From an uncultured Ignisphaera sp. (lineage in GTDB: Archaea > Thermoproteota > Thermoprotei_A > Sulfolobales > Ignisphaeraceae): DNA of 64,000 nucleotides. Positions 1-8,291 of this stretch are shown one piece after another; positions within the stretch are counted from its first letter, which is position 1, and every line of letters starts with the position of its first letter. The stretch is taken from assembly GCA_938074605.1 (NCBI GenBank), contig CALJEI010000006.1:124001-188000 (forward strand), written 5' to 3'. A program made the translations under genes and the position numbers. The notes under the pieces are model-generated. The model was not told the DNA's origin. It did not search any database and was given only the letters and a program-made list of their open reading frames with translations.

Positions 1-342
1 TTAATAGGCAAGTCATCAACTCAAGCAGTGATAACACTTCCTAGTGGGAAACAAAAATTTGTGTTACTCGATGCACGAGCAACAATAGGAGTAGTAGCTG
101 GTGGCGGTAGACTTGAAAAGCCTTTGCTTAAGGCTGGTAATTCGTATTACAAATGGAGGGCTAAAGCTAGAAAATGGCCGAGAGTTAGAGGCGTAGCTAT
201 GAATGCTGTTGACCATCCCCACGGTGGTGGTTCACATCAAAGTGAATCAAAGCCTACAACTATATCTAGAAGAGCTCCACCTGGTAAAAAAGTAGGACAT
301 GTAGCGGCTAGAAGAACTGGTAGAAGAAAAGGTGCTCATTAA
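1..342 (+). CDS. rpl2: 50S ribosomal protein L2, C-terminal part (cut by window start)
   Basis: This is the last 113 codons of universal ribosomal protein L2, a 23S rRNA-binding large-subunit protein needed for subunit joining and peptidyl-transferase assembly. The frame is open from base 1, so the gene begins before the window. The C-terminal signature around [10 protein letters not shown] and the basic tail ending GRRKGAH are typical and leave little doubt. It converges on the minus-strand secretion ATPase with a gap of six bases, so transcription of the two probably overlaps. Confidence 0.97.
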   Translation, partial: LIGKSSTQAVITLPSGKQKFVLLDARATIGVVAGGGRLEKPLLKAGNSYYKWRAKARKWPRVRGVAMNAVDHPHGGGSHQSESKPTTISRRAPPGKKVGHVAARRTGRRKGAH

Positions 343-348
343 GAGTCT

Positions 349-1794
349 CTATAAACCATAGAATTTTCTCATCATCTTTTCAACAGATTCGTACCCCTCA
401 TTAATAGTCTCAAGAACTTTCGTTCTATACTCTAATTCAGCCTCAATATCATCTCTTAAGAGTCTTCTAGCTAGTCTCTTCATAGTATAGCTATTCATTA
501 TCAAATTAGTGTCAGTATTGTATATTTCCCTCCATCCATTATCGATGCGTTCATATATTCTCCACACCCTCCTTTCAATTTTGTGACCTACTCTTAGCCT
601 TGAGATGAGTATTACTAGAGCAGTATTTAGTGACAGCATGTAGTATAGGTCTTGTGGCAGTAGATTTCTTAAGGCCATCTCATATTCCTCTGATGTTGAT
701 GCATGGAAAGTTGTAGCAGAGCCTGAACCTGATGCAGCAGCCCTCACAAGTACTGTTATTTCATGACCTCTAACTTCACCAACAACTAAAATATCAGGTC
801 TATATCTAAGTGCTGTAAGACATCTTTGGAACATCTCCTCTGAGGTTTCGCCATAAAACTGTATAAATCTTGGTCTCATGGGAAGCTTTATTTCAGGAAT
901 ATCTTGAACTACAATTATTTTCCAGTTTGGGTTACTAAGTTGAAGTACGGCATTTAGTAAAGTAGTTTTTCCTGAACCACTTCCGCCTATTATAGAATAG
1001 AACATCTTTGCATCGTTTATAAGCCAAAGTAATGCTGCTATTTGAGGCTCTATTATACCACCCTTTATTAGCTTAATGATATCTATTGGAACAGATGGAA
1101 GTTTTCTTATGTTAAACGTTGGGCTATGGCTAATAGGTTCACCAAGTGTTGCTGCAATCCTGTATCCTTCAGGTAAAGAAGCATGGAGCTCAGGTTTAAT
1201 TAGTGATACAGCCTTACCACTCTTTATTGCAAGTCTCTCAAGATAGCCCTTAACCTCCTCCTCACTATTAAATTGAATGTTTGTAACTAAAGCTTCATAG
1301 CTTAAAAAATCTCTATGGACAACTGTAACAGGCTTCCTCCAATCAGATAGCTCTATATCCTCAATATCAGGATCTTTTATAACAGAGTCTAAAATGCCGT
1401 AGCCAAAGGAATCTCTAATAACATAGTAAAGTAAGTTATTGTAATATTTATGAAGTTCCTCTTCAAATCCAAAATTGAGAGCTATATTTTCAATAGCCTT
1501 TTTCAAATCTTCAATATCGTATATTATAAAATAGGAAGTGTAGAGATAATCCATTATTATACTGTATAACTTTAAGCCTAATTCATCCAGAGGGGGTTCT
1601 ATAACAATATATCTAGTAGTTCCGTATTTATCTACACATATTGTGATACTAGCCTCACCAATATTATAGTTTCTCAGAACCTCTAGACATAGCTCATTTA
1701 TATTCTCCATATATATTCTGCGGGCAACTTTCTTAAGTACAAAACCTTTAGTATCATAATGTGAATTCTTTTTTGTAAAGACAGTAAATTTCAT
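349..1794 (-). CDS. Type II/IV secretion or archaellum/pilus-type ATPase (GspE/VirB11 family)
   Basis: A 481-residue hexameric ATPase of the type that powers archaeal pili, archaella or secretion at the inner face of the membrane. Visible motifs are Walker A (GGSGSGKTT, near residue 270), an Asp-box-like segment (VVQDIPEIKLP), Walker B (ILVVGEVRG, near 335) and a His-box segment (SATTFHAST). The N-terminal 150 residues are family-typical and variable. No TadC/FlaJ-type membrane platform or prepilin lies next to it, so its partner is unknown from this window. A GGGG box sits just before the ATG at 1794; an internal ATG at 1710 is an alternative because a TATA-like TTTATA lies very close to 1794. 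Confidence 0.9.
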   Translation of the reverse strand: MKFTVFTKKNSHYDTKGFVLKKVARRIYMENINELCLEVLRNYNIGEASITICVDKYGTTRYIVIEPPLDELGLKLYSIIMDYLYTSYFIIYDIEDLKKAIENIALNFGFEEELHKYYNNLLYYVIRDSFGYGILDSVIKDPDIEDIELSDWRKPVTVVHRDFLSYEALVTNIQFNSEEEVKGYLERLAIKSGKAVSLIKPELHASLPEGYRIAATLGEPISHSPTFNIRKLPSVPIDIIKLIKGGIIEPQIAALLWLINDAKMFYSIIGGSGSGKTTLLNAVLQLSNPNWKIIVVQDIPEIKLPMRPRFIQFYGETSEEMFQRCLTALRYRPDILVVGEVRGHEITVLVRAAASGSGSATTFHASTSEEYEMALRNLLPQDLYYMLSLNTALVILISRLRVGHKIERRVWRIYERIDNGWREIYNTDTNLIMNSYTMKRLARRLLRDDIEAELEYRTKVLETINEGYESVEKMMRKFYGL

Positions 1795-1842
1795 AGCCCC
1801 TATAAATAAGGGCTTAATAAAAGTTTACAGTATAATTCACTA

Positions 1843-1897
1843 TCAGCATTTCCGGCTCTCTTCATCGAAAATACTCAAAAGACCCTCTGATCATCAT
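1843..1897 (-). ncRNA. Candidate C/D box sRNA directly downstream of tRNA-Gln
   Basis: Read on the minus strand the segment has a perfect C box ATGATGA (1897-1891), a 12-nt guide, a D'-like TTGA (1878-1875), a 7-nt spacer, a C'-like CGATGA (1867-1862), a 15-nt guide and a perfect D box CTGA (1846-1843). Length and spacing match archaeal 2'-O-methylation guide RNAs that work with L7Ae, Nop5 and fibrillarin. The D' and C' boxes are each one base off consensus and the terminal stem is weak. It starts 16 nt after the CCA end of tRNA-Gln on the same strand, so the two may share a precursor transcript. Targets were not determined. Confidence 0.55.
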
Positions 1898-1913
1898 ATC
1901 TCTATTTTATTGT

Positions 1914-1989
1914 TGGTAGCCGGGCGGGGATTCGAACCCCGGTCACGGGGGCCAAAGCCCCGCATCCTTGGCCGCTAGACGACCCGGCT
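1914..1989 (-). tRNA. tRNA-Gln (anticodon TTG)
   Basis: Minus-strand cloverleaf: acceptor AGCCGGG/CCCGGCT, D stem GTCT/GGAT, anticodon stem CGGGG/CCCCG around loop CTTTGGC (anticodon TTG, reads CAA), T arm CGGGG-TTCGAAT-CCCCG, discriminator A at 1917. The CCA end is encoded at 1916-1914. No intron is visible. A TATA element lies about 33 bases upstream and a C/D sRNA candidate follows. Confidence 0.97.
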
Positions 1990-2019
1990 GCATCATAGTT
2001 TAAGAGTTTTTGAGTAGCC

Positions 2020-2028
2020 TTATAAATA
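2020..2028 (-). promoter_or_regulatory. TATA box for tRNA-Gln
   Basis: The minus strand reads TATTTATAA about 31-39 bases upstream of the mature tRNA-Gln 5' end at 1989, the right spacing for an archaeal TBP site driving a short-leader stable RNA. It is inferred from position and sequence. Confidence 0.6.
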
Positions 2029-2245
2029 TTGATGTTTAAAATAAAATATAAAATTCCTTTTGTGGCTATCTTAGACATGAATATGCTATATCTAAGTTCT
2101 CCTACTTTAGCATAGGCACTAATAATTTAAAGAGCAGTATTAGCACAACCTAACCTAAAATAGCCATTTATAGAAATCTATATCAAAAATCTTCAACAAA
2201 CATTAGAATTTAAATAGATATGCCGGGCATCCTAGAGTAGTCTAG

Positions 2246-2278
2246 CTAGAATATTAGCAGATGATTAAAATATTCTAG
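2246..2278. repeat. Perfect 10-bp inverted repeat, 13-nt loop
   Basis: The arms CTAGAATATT (2246-2255) and AATATTCTAG (2269-2278) are perfect complements. A related TAGAATAT word recurs just downstream near 2291. It could be an operator, a terminator hairpin or chance in AT-rich DNA. Confidence 0.45.
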
Positions 2279-2412
2279 AGTATCTGATTAGAATATCTAA
2301 AAGGAGTAGAACAAATTTCACATATAGACTATCTAATATAATACATTTTCAATCTATCTATATATTCCAATCTAAGAACTTTATAGACTAATTCGATATA
2401 CATTTAAAAATT

Positions 2413-2430
2413 ATCTACACACTTGTAGAT
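2413..2430. repeat. 7-bp hairpin after a TATA-like box
   Basis: ATCTACA (2413-2419) and TGTAGAT (2424-2430) are perfect complements around a CACT loop. It begins three bases after ATTTAAAAA (2402-2410), so it could be an operator for a transcript reading into the sRNA at 2461. Confidence 0.4.
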
Positions 2431-2460
2431 GTTAAACGTGAAGAGCGGTGGAATGTTTCA

Positions 2461-2527
2461 TGTTAGAAATGATGACTCCTAGACCAGGCTGAAAAATTAG
2501 ATGAAGAGTCTCCAGAAGCTGAAAACA
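2461..2527 (+). ncRNA. C/D box sRNA
   Basis: The order is: perfect C box ATGATGA (2469-2475), 13-nt guide (2476-2488), perfect D' CTGA (2489-2492), 6-nt spacer, C' AGATGA (2499-2504, one base off TGATGA), 14-nt guide (2505-2518), perfect D CTGA (2519-2522). TGTT at 2461-2464 can pair with AACA at 2524-2527 to close a short terminal stem. This is the standard architecture of an archaeal methylation guide. By the D+5 rule the D guide would direct methylation of a U in a target reading CUUCUGGAGACUCU, and the D' guide a G in CCUGGUCUAGGAG. I could not identify the target RNA. Confidence 0.72.
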
Positions 2528-2635
2528 GGTAATATCATTGATTATATGTGTAACACGTTTACTTAAAAATGGAATGTATTAATGATTGTGAATGTAAACC
2601 AGGGGTTAAAAACGATTATAGCGTGATTATATTAA

Positions 2636-3124
2636 TTATCTATTTTCTTCTAAGTTTTTAAGATATTCTATTAAACCCCCAGCCCTTAGAATGTCAAGGG
2701 CCATTCCAGTGATGCCCTTACACTTAATTATACGATTTTCTACAATAACTTCACCACTTTCAATGTTAACCTTAATTATTTCACCTTCATCTACTTCTTT
2801 AGTTATATCAGGGCATACTATGACAGGAAGGCCATTATTTATAGCATTTCTATAGAATATTCTTGCAAAGGATTCCGCTAAAATAGCTTTAATACCTGCT
2901 GCTTTAATTGCTATAGCGGCCTGTTCTCTTGAAGAACCCATACCAAATACTTTACCAGCTACGATTATAGCTCCCTTTGCCTTTTTATGAAATTCAGGAT
3001 CTATGGATTCAAATACATGTTGAGCTAAATATTCTGGTTCTGTGTACTTTAGATGTTTAGCTGGTATAATGATATCTGTATCTATTTTATCGCCGAGTTT
3101 AATTACACGTCCTTCTATAATCAT
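2636..3124 (-). CDS. leuD: 3-isopropylmalate dehydratase / homoaconitase-type small subunit
   Basis: A 162-residue swivel-domain subunit of the aconitase superfamily that pairs with LeuC to isomerise 2-isopropylmalate (leucine pathway) or a longer homologue. Family signatures are [23 protein letters not shown] near residues 14-36, [10 protein letters not shown] near 62 and [16 protein letters not shown] near 85. The specificity loop reads HLKY; as I recall, characterised archaeal enzymes carry YLVY-like (isopropylmalate) or YLR-type (homoaconitate) loops, so the Lys leaves the substrate open. Its ATG overlaps the leuC stop by four bases, implying translational coupling. Confidence 0.93.
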   Translation of the reverse strand: MIIEGRVIKLGDKIDTDIIIPAKHLKYTEPEYLAQHVFESIDPEFHKKAKGAIIVAGKVFGMGSSREQAAIAIKAAGIKAILAESFARIFYRNAINNGLPVIVCPDITKEVDEGEIIKVNIESGEVIVENRIIKCKGITGMALDILRAGGLIEYLKNLEENR

Positions 3125-4368
3125 TTTAAATCCCCAGGTTCAGCTATTTTACCTAGTATAGCTGTTGCTGCAGCTACAGATGGTCCTGAGAGATATATTT
3201 TTGCTTGTGGACTACCCATTCTACCAATAAAGTTTCTATTTGATGTCGATACAACAATCTCATTCGGCGCTGTAACACCGAAATGTCCACCTATACAAGG
3301 GCCGCAAGTTCCATAAGTAACTATACATCCAGCTTCTACAATAGTATGTATATAGCCAAGCTCCATAGCTTTTTTGAATACATTCCAAGAAGCTGGAATA
3401 ACTATACATCGTGTTTTAACCTTCCTACCCTTCAATATTTTTGCAGCAATTTCAAGATCACTTAATCTACCATTTGTACAAGAACCTATAAAGACATAGT
3501 CTACGTCAATGCCTGCCACTTCTCTAACGCTTTTAACATTATCAACACTATGCGGTGCTGAAACTAGAAGTTCCACCTTATCTAGCTCCATGGTATATTC
3601 ATCAATATATTTAGCATCCTTGTCGGGTAGGATGTTTCTCGGTATTATTCCCCTCATATATTTTATATAGTCAATGGTAACTTCATCTGGTATAAACATT
3701 AATGTATCGGCATTCATTTCAATACCCATATTAGCAACTGTTGCCCTATAATCCATTGGAAAACTATTTGGATTCTCAACAAAAACCTCTATAGCCATAC
3801 CATTAAAGTAGTCAGCTTTAAAAACCTTTAAAATTTCTAAAGCTACATCTTTTCCTGTTACCCACTCCTTTAATTTTCCACTTAATGTGATTTTAAATGG
3901 ATGTGGTACTGTCATCCATGTTTTTCCAGTAATAATTATAGCAGCAACATCACTTGCACCCATACCCTGTGAAAAAGCACCCAGAGCGCCAGAGGTCGTT
4001 GTATGGCTATCAGCAGCTATAACAATCTGTCCAGGTAAAACATACTTTTCCAACAGAATCTGATGCAAAATTCCATAACCAATATCATGGAAATTTTTAA
4101 CATTAAGGATCTTAACAAACTTTCTTATATATTGCTGTATTTCAGCACTTCTAACATCTGGTGGAGGGACTAGATGGTCAAATGCTATAACAAGGGAATC
4201 TATATTATGGACCTTCATCATATCTGCTTTTTCCATGACCTCAATAACATGATATCCAGTCAAATCATGGAAGGCAACGATGTTAATCTTAACCTCTATA
4301 ACATCTCCAGGGGTAACAGACTTCCCTGAGGCTTTGCTCAAAATCTTTTCAGTTAGTGTTTTACTCAT
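3121..4368 (-). CDS. leuC: 3-isopropylmalate dehydratase / homoaconitase-type large subunit
   Basis: A 415-residue catalytic subunit that carries the [4Fe-4S] cluster of the hydro-lyase. Motifs include [21 protein letters not shown] near residue 118, [15 protein letters not shown] near 297 (first cluster Cys) and CGPCIGGH near 356 (other two Cys). It forms a two-gene operon with leuD. No leuA, leuB or lysine-pathway gene lies nearby, so the pathway cannot be read from context. A GGGGTGA ribosome binding site precedes the ATG by about five bases and a TATA-like element lies near 4415. Confidence 0.94.
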   Translation of the reverse strand: MSKTLTEKILSKASGKSVTPGDVIEVKINIVAFHDLTGYHVIEVMEKADMMKVHNIDSLVIAFDHLVPPPDVRSAEIQQYIRKFVKILNVKNFHDIGYGILHQILLEKYVLPGQIVIAADSHTTTSGALGAFSQGMGASDVAAIIITGKTWMTVPHPFKITLSGKLKEWVTGKDVALEILKVFKADYFNGMAIEVFVENPNSFPMDYRATVANMGIEMNADTLMFIPDEVTIDYIKYMRGIIPRNILPDKDAKYIDEYTMELDKVELLVSAPHSVDNVKSVREVAGIDVDYVFIGSCTNGRLSDLEIAAKILKGRKVKTRCIVIPASWNVFKKAMELGYIHTIVEAGCIVTYGTCGPCIGGHFGVTAPNEIVVSTSNRNFIGRMGSPQAKIYLSGPSVAAATAILGKIAEPGDLK

Positions 4369-4737
4369 TCCTTGTCACCCCATAACAGATGTGATAAAAC
4401 TTGGATACCGATTAAAAATATGGTGGTATAGATGGCTAAATATAAGTGAATGTGTTCTATAGTAGGATGTGTTAACATCTTATTAATAATAAAAACCGTA
4501 AGGATTTAATTTTTAATGAAGGATATGGTAAGGAGGCCTAGTTATAAGGATTATTAAAAAGAATTCAAAGTAAAATACTGAAAATCGAATATTCAAATCT
4601 CAAGTTCCTATTTATGGTGTTAACAGTATATCATTATTACATAGAGTTGTTGGCTTTATTTAAGCCAAGAGGCCTGTGAATGGAGTTAGGACACTACAAC
4701 GTTAAATGAATTTCAACAAAGTTATAGAGAATTGTTT
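4369..4737. other. Gene-free interval
   Basis: The 369 bases upstream of leuC contain its probable promoter and a 7-bp hairpin at 4650-4668. I see no convincing gene. Confidence 0.55.
4650..4668. terminator. Perfect hairpin downstream of the RpoL run
   Basis: TTGGCTT (4650-4656), loop TATTT, AAGCCAA (4662-4668). It sits about 70 bases past the stop of the last minus-strand gene of the translation cluster. A terminator or processing hairpin is plausible, but archaeal termination does not need one. Confidence 0.35.
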
Positions 4738-5085
4738 TCATTTTAATTGACTTGTCTTATATATGGTATACTTTAGTGAAAGTATTTGTAATATTTTAAG
4801 AACTTCTTTAATTTCAGTTAACAACTCTTCATCCTCTATGTGGTTTATAGATATAATTTTTGCCTTTGGATTTAATTTTAGCTCTGCACAAGTATCATTA
4901 TTTATAATTATATAATTTATCTCACCAGCTACACCCATCCCTCGGCTAAGAAAGCTGCTCAATTCATTGCAATCCTTAAATACTACAGAATTTTCTATTC
5001 CAGCTATACCCCTTATAATTAGACCTATAATAAAGTTATCAAGTTTATCAATTATTAAAATTCTAGTCTCTTTTTTGAGATACAC
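4738..5085 (-). CDS. Small hypothetical protein coupled to rpoL
   Basis: A 115-residue acidic/hydrophobic alpha-beta protein with a GTG start at 5085, overlapping the end of rpoL by 23 bases, so it is very likely translated with it. I do not recognise it firmly. The pattern ILIIDKLDNFIIGLIIRGI, then a helix, then YIIINNDTCAEL resembles the Rossmann-like fold of V/A-type ATP synthase subunit F, which has similar length, but identity looks too low for a call and no other ATPase gene is present. Function unknown. Confidence 0.6.
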   Translation of the reverse strand: MYLKKETRILIIDKLDNFIIGLIIRGIAGIENSVVFKDCNELSSFLSRGMGVAGEINYIIINNDTCAELKLNPKAKIISINHIEDEELLTEIKEVLKILQILSLKYTIYKTSQLK

Positions 5086-5371
5086 TAATTAGAGCCTCAT
5101 TGAATTCATTTAAAAATTTCTCTGCAAGAGTCTTAGCTTCTTCTATGACTGAGGTTAGGATTTCAAGGGGGTGTACTGAGCCATCTGTTAAAATGACTAC
5201 CTCAGGATATGATGCAAGAGGGTGTTCAAGAATATAGGCTGAATATATAACACCAGGCTTCTTTAGAGCAAGCTTTACAATTAAATTGGGAAGCGAATGC
5301 CTATCCTCATCATATATAATAAATCTGAGTTCCCGATCAGATATTTTTCTTAATTCTATGTTTATTCCCAA
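5063..5371 (-). CDS. rpoL: DNA-directed RNA polymerase subunit L
   Basis: A 102-residue homologue of eukaryotic Rpb11, which dimerises with subunit D to nucleate RNA polymerase assembly. The conserved core runs DEDRHSLPNLIVKLALKKPGV near residues 21-41, then YILEHPLASYPEVVILTDG, followed by a long C-terminal helix. Length is normal. It sits near the downstream end of the minus-strand information-processing cluster. Confidence 0.93.
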   Translation of the reverse strand: MGINIELRKISDRELRFIIYDEDRHSLPNLIVKLALKKPGVIYSAYILEHPLASYPEVVILTDGSVHPLEILTSVIEEAKTLAEKFLNEFNEALISVSQKRD

Positions 5372-5461
5372 ACAAATATCACCACATCTACTTTTTAACT
5401 ACTTTTCCAGCTCCAGCTTATAAGCACTATAATTGGTTATTGTCTTTACTTTTATAAAGAT

Positions 5462-6091
5462 TTATTCGCCATATTCACTAAAATGTTCAATAACTGTCTT
5501 TAGTGCTTCTTGCCATGGCACTTTAAGTTCAAGGTTTTCAGAAATAATGTTTTTATCTTTTAATACATTTATTAATTCATCAATGTGTGTATTAAATAGT
5601 GAGGAAGAAGCTATCAACAGTTTTCTTAGATTGAATGGATAGTGTCCATGCGAAACTTTCTCCATTACCGCTACAATATGTTTAGCATACTCTATAACTG
5701 TATCTAGATCTAAATCTACATAAAGTGTTGAAGAGTATACCCTGGGATTGACATTTAAAGCATATCTTAAAACCTCTGCAAGTACATCTATAGGAATGGT
5801 TTTCTTAAGTATTTTAGCAAGATCATCGGCTCTCACACCCTTTTGTGGATTGAGTCTCTTTATATTCATATACGTCTCTATATATTCTCTAATTTTGTTT
5901 ATGGATGATTGTACCTTTGGTTCAAGACCTATAACCCTAAAAATAAGTTTATTATGTTTAAATTCAGCAATAATTTCAGCTTCAAGTGACAGTTCCTCAT
6001 CTATTTTCTCGAGAAGATCTAAACATACTGAAGTATTGGGGCAGCTGTATGAAAATATTCTCTCTACATAGATATTCTTATTATTTGACAA
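5462..6091 (-). CDS. DUF2067 family protein
   Basis: A 209-residue archaeal protein of the crenarchaeal DUF2067 family. Its second half, with a helix-rich segment around GVRADDLAKILKKTIPIDVLAEVL, looks like a small nucleic-acid-associated domain, but no catalytic motif is evident. It begins two bases after the Csl4 stop and lies ahead of rpoL, so its neighbours suggest a part in RNA metabolism or transcription. Function is unknown. Confidence 0.75.
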   Translation of the reverse strand: MSNNKNIYVERIFSYSCPNTSVCLDLLEKIDEELSLEAEIIAEFKHNKLIFRVIGLEPKVQSSINKIREYIETYMNIKRLNPQKGVRADDLAKILKKTIPIDVLAEVLRYALNVNPRVYSSTLYVDLDLDTVIEYAKHIVAVMEKVSHGHYPFNLRKLLIASSSLFNTHIDELINVLKDKNIISENLELKVPWQEALKTVIEHFSEYGE

Positions 6092-6093
6092 AA

Positions 6094-6648
6094 TTACTTC
6101 CCCTTTATAAGCATATAATCAACTGATATTTTTCTGCTTTCAATATTATTGCATTTTGTGCATTTTAGGGTATCTCCTATCTTAATTAATTGGGAGCCGC
6201 ATTTTGAACAATAAGCTAAAATTACACCTAGTTTAGGATCTTTCATTGATGTGATATATGGTATGTAATTGTTAAGAATTCGTACCTTTACAAAATCGCC
6301 TAGCTTAATATAGTCGTGGAGATTCTGTACTCTAGATTCCATTAACTGTGAGATATGGAGAATACCGGTAAAAATATGCTTAAAAGGTGTTATAATATCA
6401 TAGCCAATTATTTTAATAGTGGCCATTTCATCTCTTATTCTATCAATAACACCAATCACGATATCACCAGATTTCGGTTTTTTTGGATTCTTTATAGGTT
6501 TAATATATATTCTTCGATTGACTGTATCGTATATAGGGATGCCTATAACATTTGCACGTATTACACCATTTAGTGTATAAACTCCTTCAAATGGTATAAA
6601 CTCTTCCTCTACACACAGCATTTCACCTGGTACAACCACTCTTTTCAT
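6094..6648 (-). CDS. csl4: Exosome RNA-binding subunit Csl4
   Basis: A 184-residue cap subunit of the archaeal RNA exosome, which recruits RNA and DnaG to the Rrp41/Rrp42 ring. Three parts are visible: an N-terminal domain beginning VVVPGEMLCVEEEF, a central S1-like barrel (GDIVIGVIDRIRDEMATIKI to LGDFVKVRIL) and a C-terminal zinc ribbon with CSKC and CTKC pairs near residues 147 and 163. Archaeal DnaG, a known exosome component, is encoded at 34097. Confidence 0.92.
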   Translation of the reverse strand: MKRVVVPGEMLCVEEEFIPFEGVYTLNGVIRANVIGIPIYDTVNRRIYIKPIKNPKKPKSGDIVIGVIDRIRDEMATIKIIGYDIITPFKHIFTGILHISQLMESRVQNLHDYIKLGDFVKVRILNNYIPYITSMKDPKLGVILAYCSKCGSQLIKIGDTLKCTKCNNIESRKISVDYMLIKGK

Positions 6649-6660
6649 AGCTGAAACACC

Positions 6661-7284
6661 CTACCTTGTAAATCTGTATATAGAGATTTTAAATCTATGG
6701 ATGTATTTTACATGATTTTCATATGTTGCATGGATAGACATATTACCAGTGTATATGAGCTGTATTGTGTAATCCTTTCTATAGGCTAATCTAGTTATAA
6801 GTCTATGTGAATTGGGATTATATTTATGAATAGAATAGATATTGGAGGGTAGTATCTCAAAGGCTTTTTCAAGAAACTCTATGTCTTTTCCTCGACTATG
6901 TACACCAAATGGGGGATTCATAATAATAGTATCTATAGGTCTAAGGGAGAGTTTTCTTACGTCACAGCATATGTAGTGAATGGCAGAGGAGGCACCATGG
7001 ATAGTGTCTAAAAATTCCTTTGCTGTGTATAGAGCATTGTGATCTATATCTATACAGAACACATCTCTAGCACCAAGAATGAAAGCTCCATAGCTTAGAA
7101 TGCCAGTTCCACACCCAAAATCAGCAACGATCTTATCTTTAATATCGTTATAAATATAAGCATGCCATAGAAGTTCACTCGCTATAGAGCTGTCACACAC
7201 ATATTGTTCTAACTTCTTAATCGGATTTTTAAAAGATGGAATTTCTGTAAGAGCTATCTCAAGCTCTCTCTTACTCTTCACCAT
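6661..7284 (-). CDS. METTL5-like RNA N6-adenine methyltransferase
   Basis: A 207-residue Rossmann methyltransferase with the SAM motif DFGCGTGILSYGA near residue 55 and the adenine-N6 motif IMNPPFG near 118. Size and motifs match archaeal relatives of METTL5, which methylates an adenosine of small-subunit rRNA in eukaryotes; the archaeal substrate is inferred. The start overlaps the end of dph2 by seven bases and the gene sits in a ribosome-maturation operon. Confidence 0.85.
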   Translation of the reverse strand: MVKSKRELEIALTEIPSFKNPIKKLEQYVCDSSIASELLWHAYIYNDIKDKIVADFGCGTGILSYGAFILGARDVFCIDIDHNALYTAKEFLDTIHGASSAIHYICCDVRKLSLRPIDTIIMNPPFGVHSRGKDIEFLEKAFEILPSNIYSIHKYNPNSHRLITRLAYRKDYTIQLIYTGNMSIHATYENHVKYIHRFKISIYRFTR

Positions 7285-8291
7285 GGATATACATACCTAT
7301 TTAAATTACCATGAAGTATAGCAAGTGCTTCACCAACTGTTAGAATTGGCTTACTAAAATCTTTAAAATCAAATGCTAAGTAGGGGCAAGAAGCTATGAC
7401 TATTACGTCAAAATTTTTATCAGCCTCTAAATTTATTAGAGTCTCTCTATCTAGCTTTAAAGCTTTTAGAATATAGTATTCTTTATTATTACTCTTAAGT
7501 AGCTTAATTAATTGGGTCAACAAGGCTTTTCTATGTTGTCCATAGAAGCCATCTACTATAAGCCATCTTTTAGCATCAATAGCTTGGTAAATTTTCCACA
7601 TTCTAATCTTTATAATTTTTTCAACATCCTTGACAGGATCCCATAGACTATAGGTATAAGGGTCTAAACATAAAATTTTTGAAGGCGTATTAGCAATGTT
7701 CCTACTATATCCAGAAAGGGCTTGAGCTATACAGTGAAACTTTCCACCACTAATAATAATAAATGTATCACAATTCTCATGAGCTACCGGATAACAACCC
7801 ATGGCAACACCTTTATATTCACATTCACATTTTTCAATAGTGTTGCAAATAAATCTAGCTATGCTAATATGTTGTGGTGAGGCTGCTATACATAGCCTAC
7901 CCTGTTTTTCTGAACACAAATCTTTAACAACTTTTAAAAGCCTTGACTTATCTACACCAGTATACTCTACAGGTATAAACAATACTTCTATATCATGAGT
8001 GTAATGGGGGTATGGTGTATGGCCGAAATGAACTATTAGGTCAGCATTTATACTCTTGGCTCCATACTCATCAATAAGACATGAACCATATGATGGATTA
8101 GCTGAAACAACAATCTCTACATCTCTATCTAATAACTGTTTAATTCTATCTATAATAAATCTTATACATCGTTGAAAGCCCTCTGGTAACTGTATGTAGA
8201 GCTTCCTTATGTCTCTCGATCTTATAGTATTGACTATTTTCTCTATTTCGAAATCAAAATTGTTGCAGAATTCCATAATATGCTGCATCAC
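7278..8291 (-). CDS. dph2: 2-(3-amino-3-carboxypropyl)histidine synthase (diphthamide step 1)
   Basis: A 337-residue Dph2-type non-canonical radical SAM enzyme that transfers the aminocarboxypropyl group of SAM to a histidine of elongation factor 2. The cluster cysteines probably lie in YGSCLIDEYGAK (near residue 68), VAMGCYPVAHENC (near 163) and IASCPYLAFD (near 301), one per domain. In archaea the enzyme is a homodimer. It overlaps the rpl10e stop by four bases. Confidence 0.92.
   Translation of the reverse strand: MMQHIMEFCNNFDFEIEKIVNTIRSRDIRKLYIQLPEGFQRCIRFIIDRIKQLLDRDVEIVVSANPSYGSCLIDEYGAKSINADLIVHFGHTPYPHYTHDIEVLFIPVEYTGVDKSRLLKVVKDLCSEKQGRLCIAASPQHISIARFICNTIEKCECEYKGVAMGCYPVAHENCDTFIIISGGKFHCIAQALSGYSRNIANTPSKILCLDPYTYSLWDPVKDVEKIIKIRMWKIYQAIDAKRWLIVDGFYGQHRKALLTQLIKLLKSNNKEYYILKALKLDRETLINLEADKNFDVIVIASCPYLAFDFKDFSKPILTVGEALAILHGNLNRYVYPW

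Larger units (their letters stand above)
1990..2635. other. Long AT-rich gene-free interval
   Basis: About 650 bases without a convincing protein gene between tRNA-Gln and leuD. It holds the tRNA promoter, two inverted repeats (2246-2278 and 2413-2430), a cluster of CTAGA/TAGAATAT words near 2235-2300, a TATA-like ATTTAAAAA at 2402-2410 and a C/D box sRNA candidate at 2461-2527. The remaining sequence shows no recognisable remnant of a gene. Confidence 0.6.

Noticed and set aside
1914-2635. An element integrated at tRNA-Gln
   Set aside because: No integrase, no repeated tRNA 3' end and no foreign genes are seen; the gene-free side is upstream of the tRNA.
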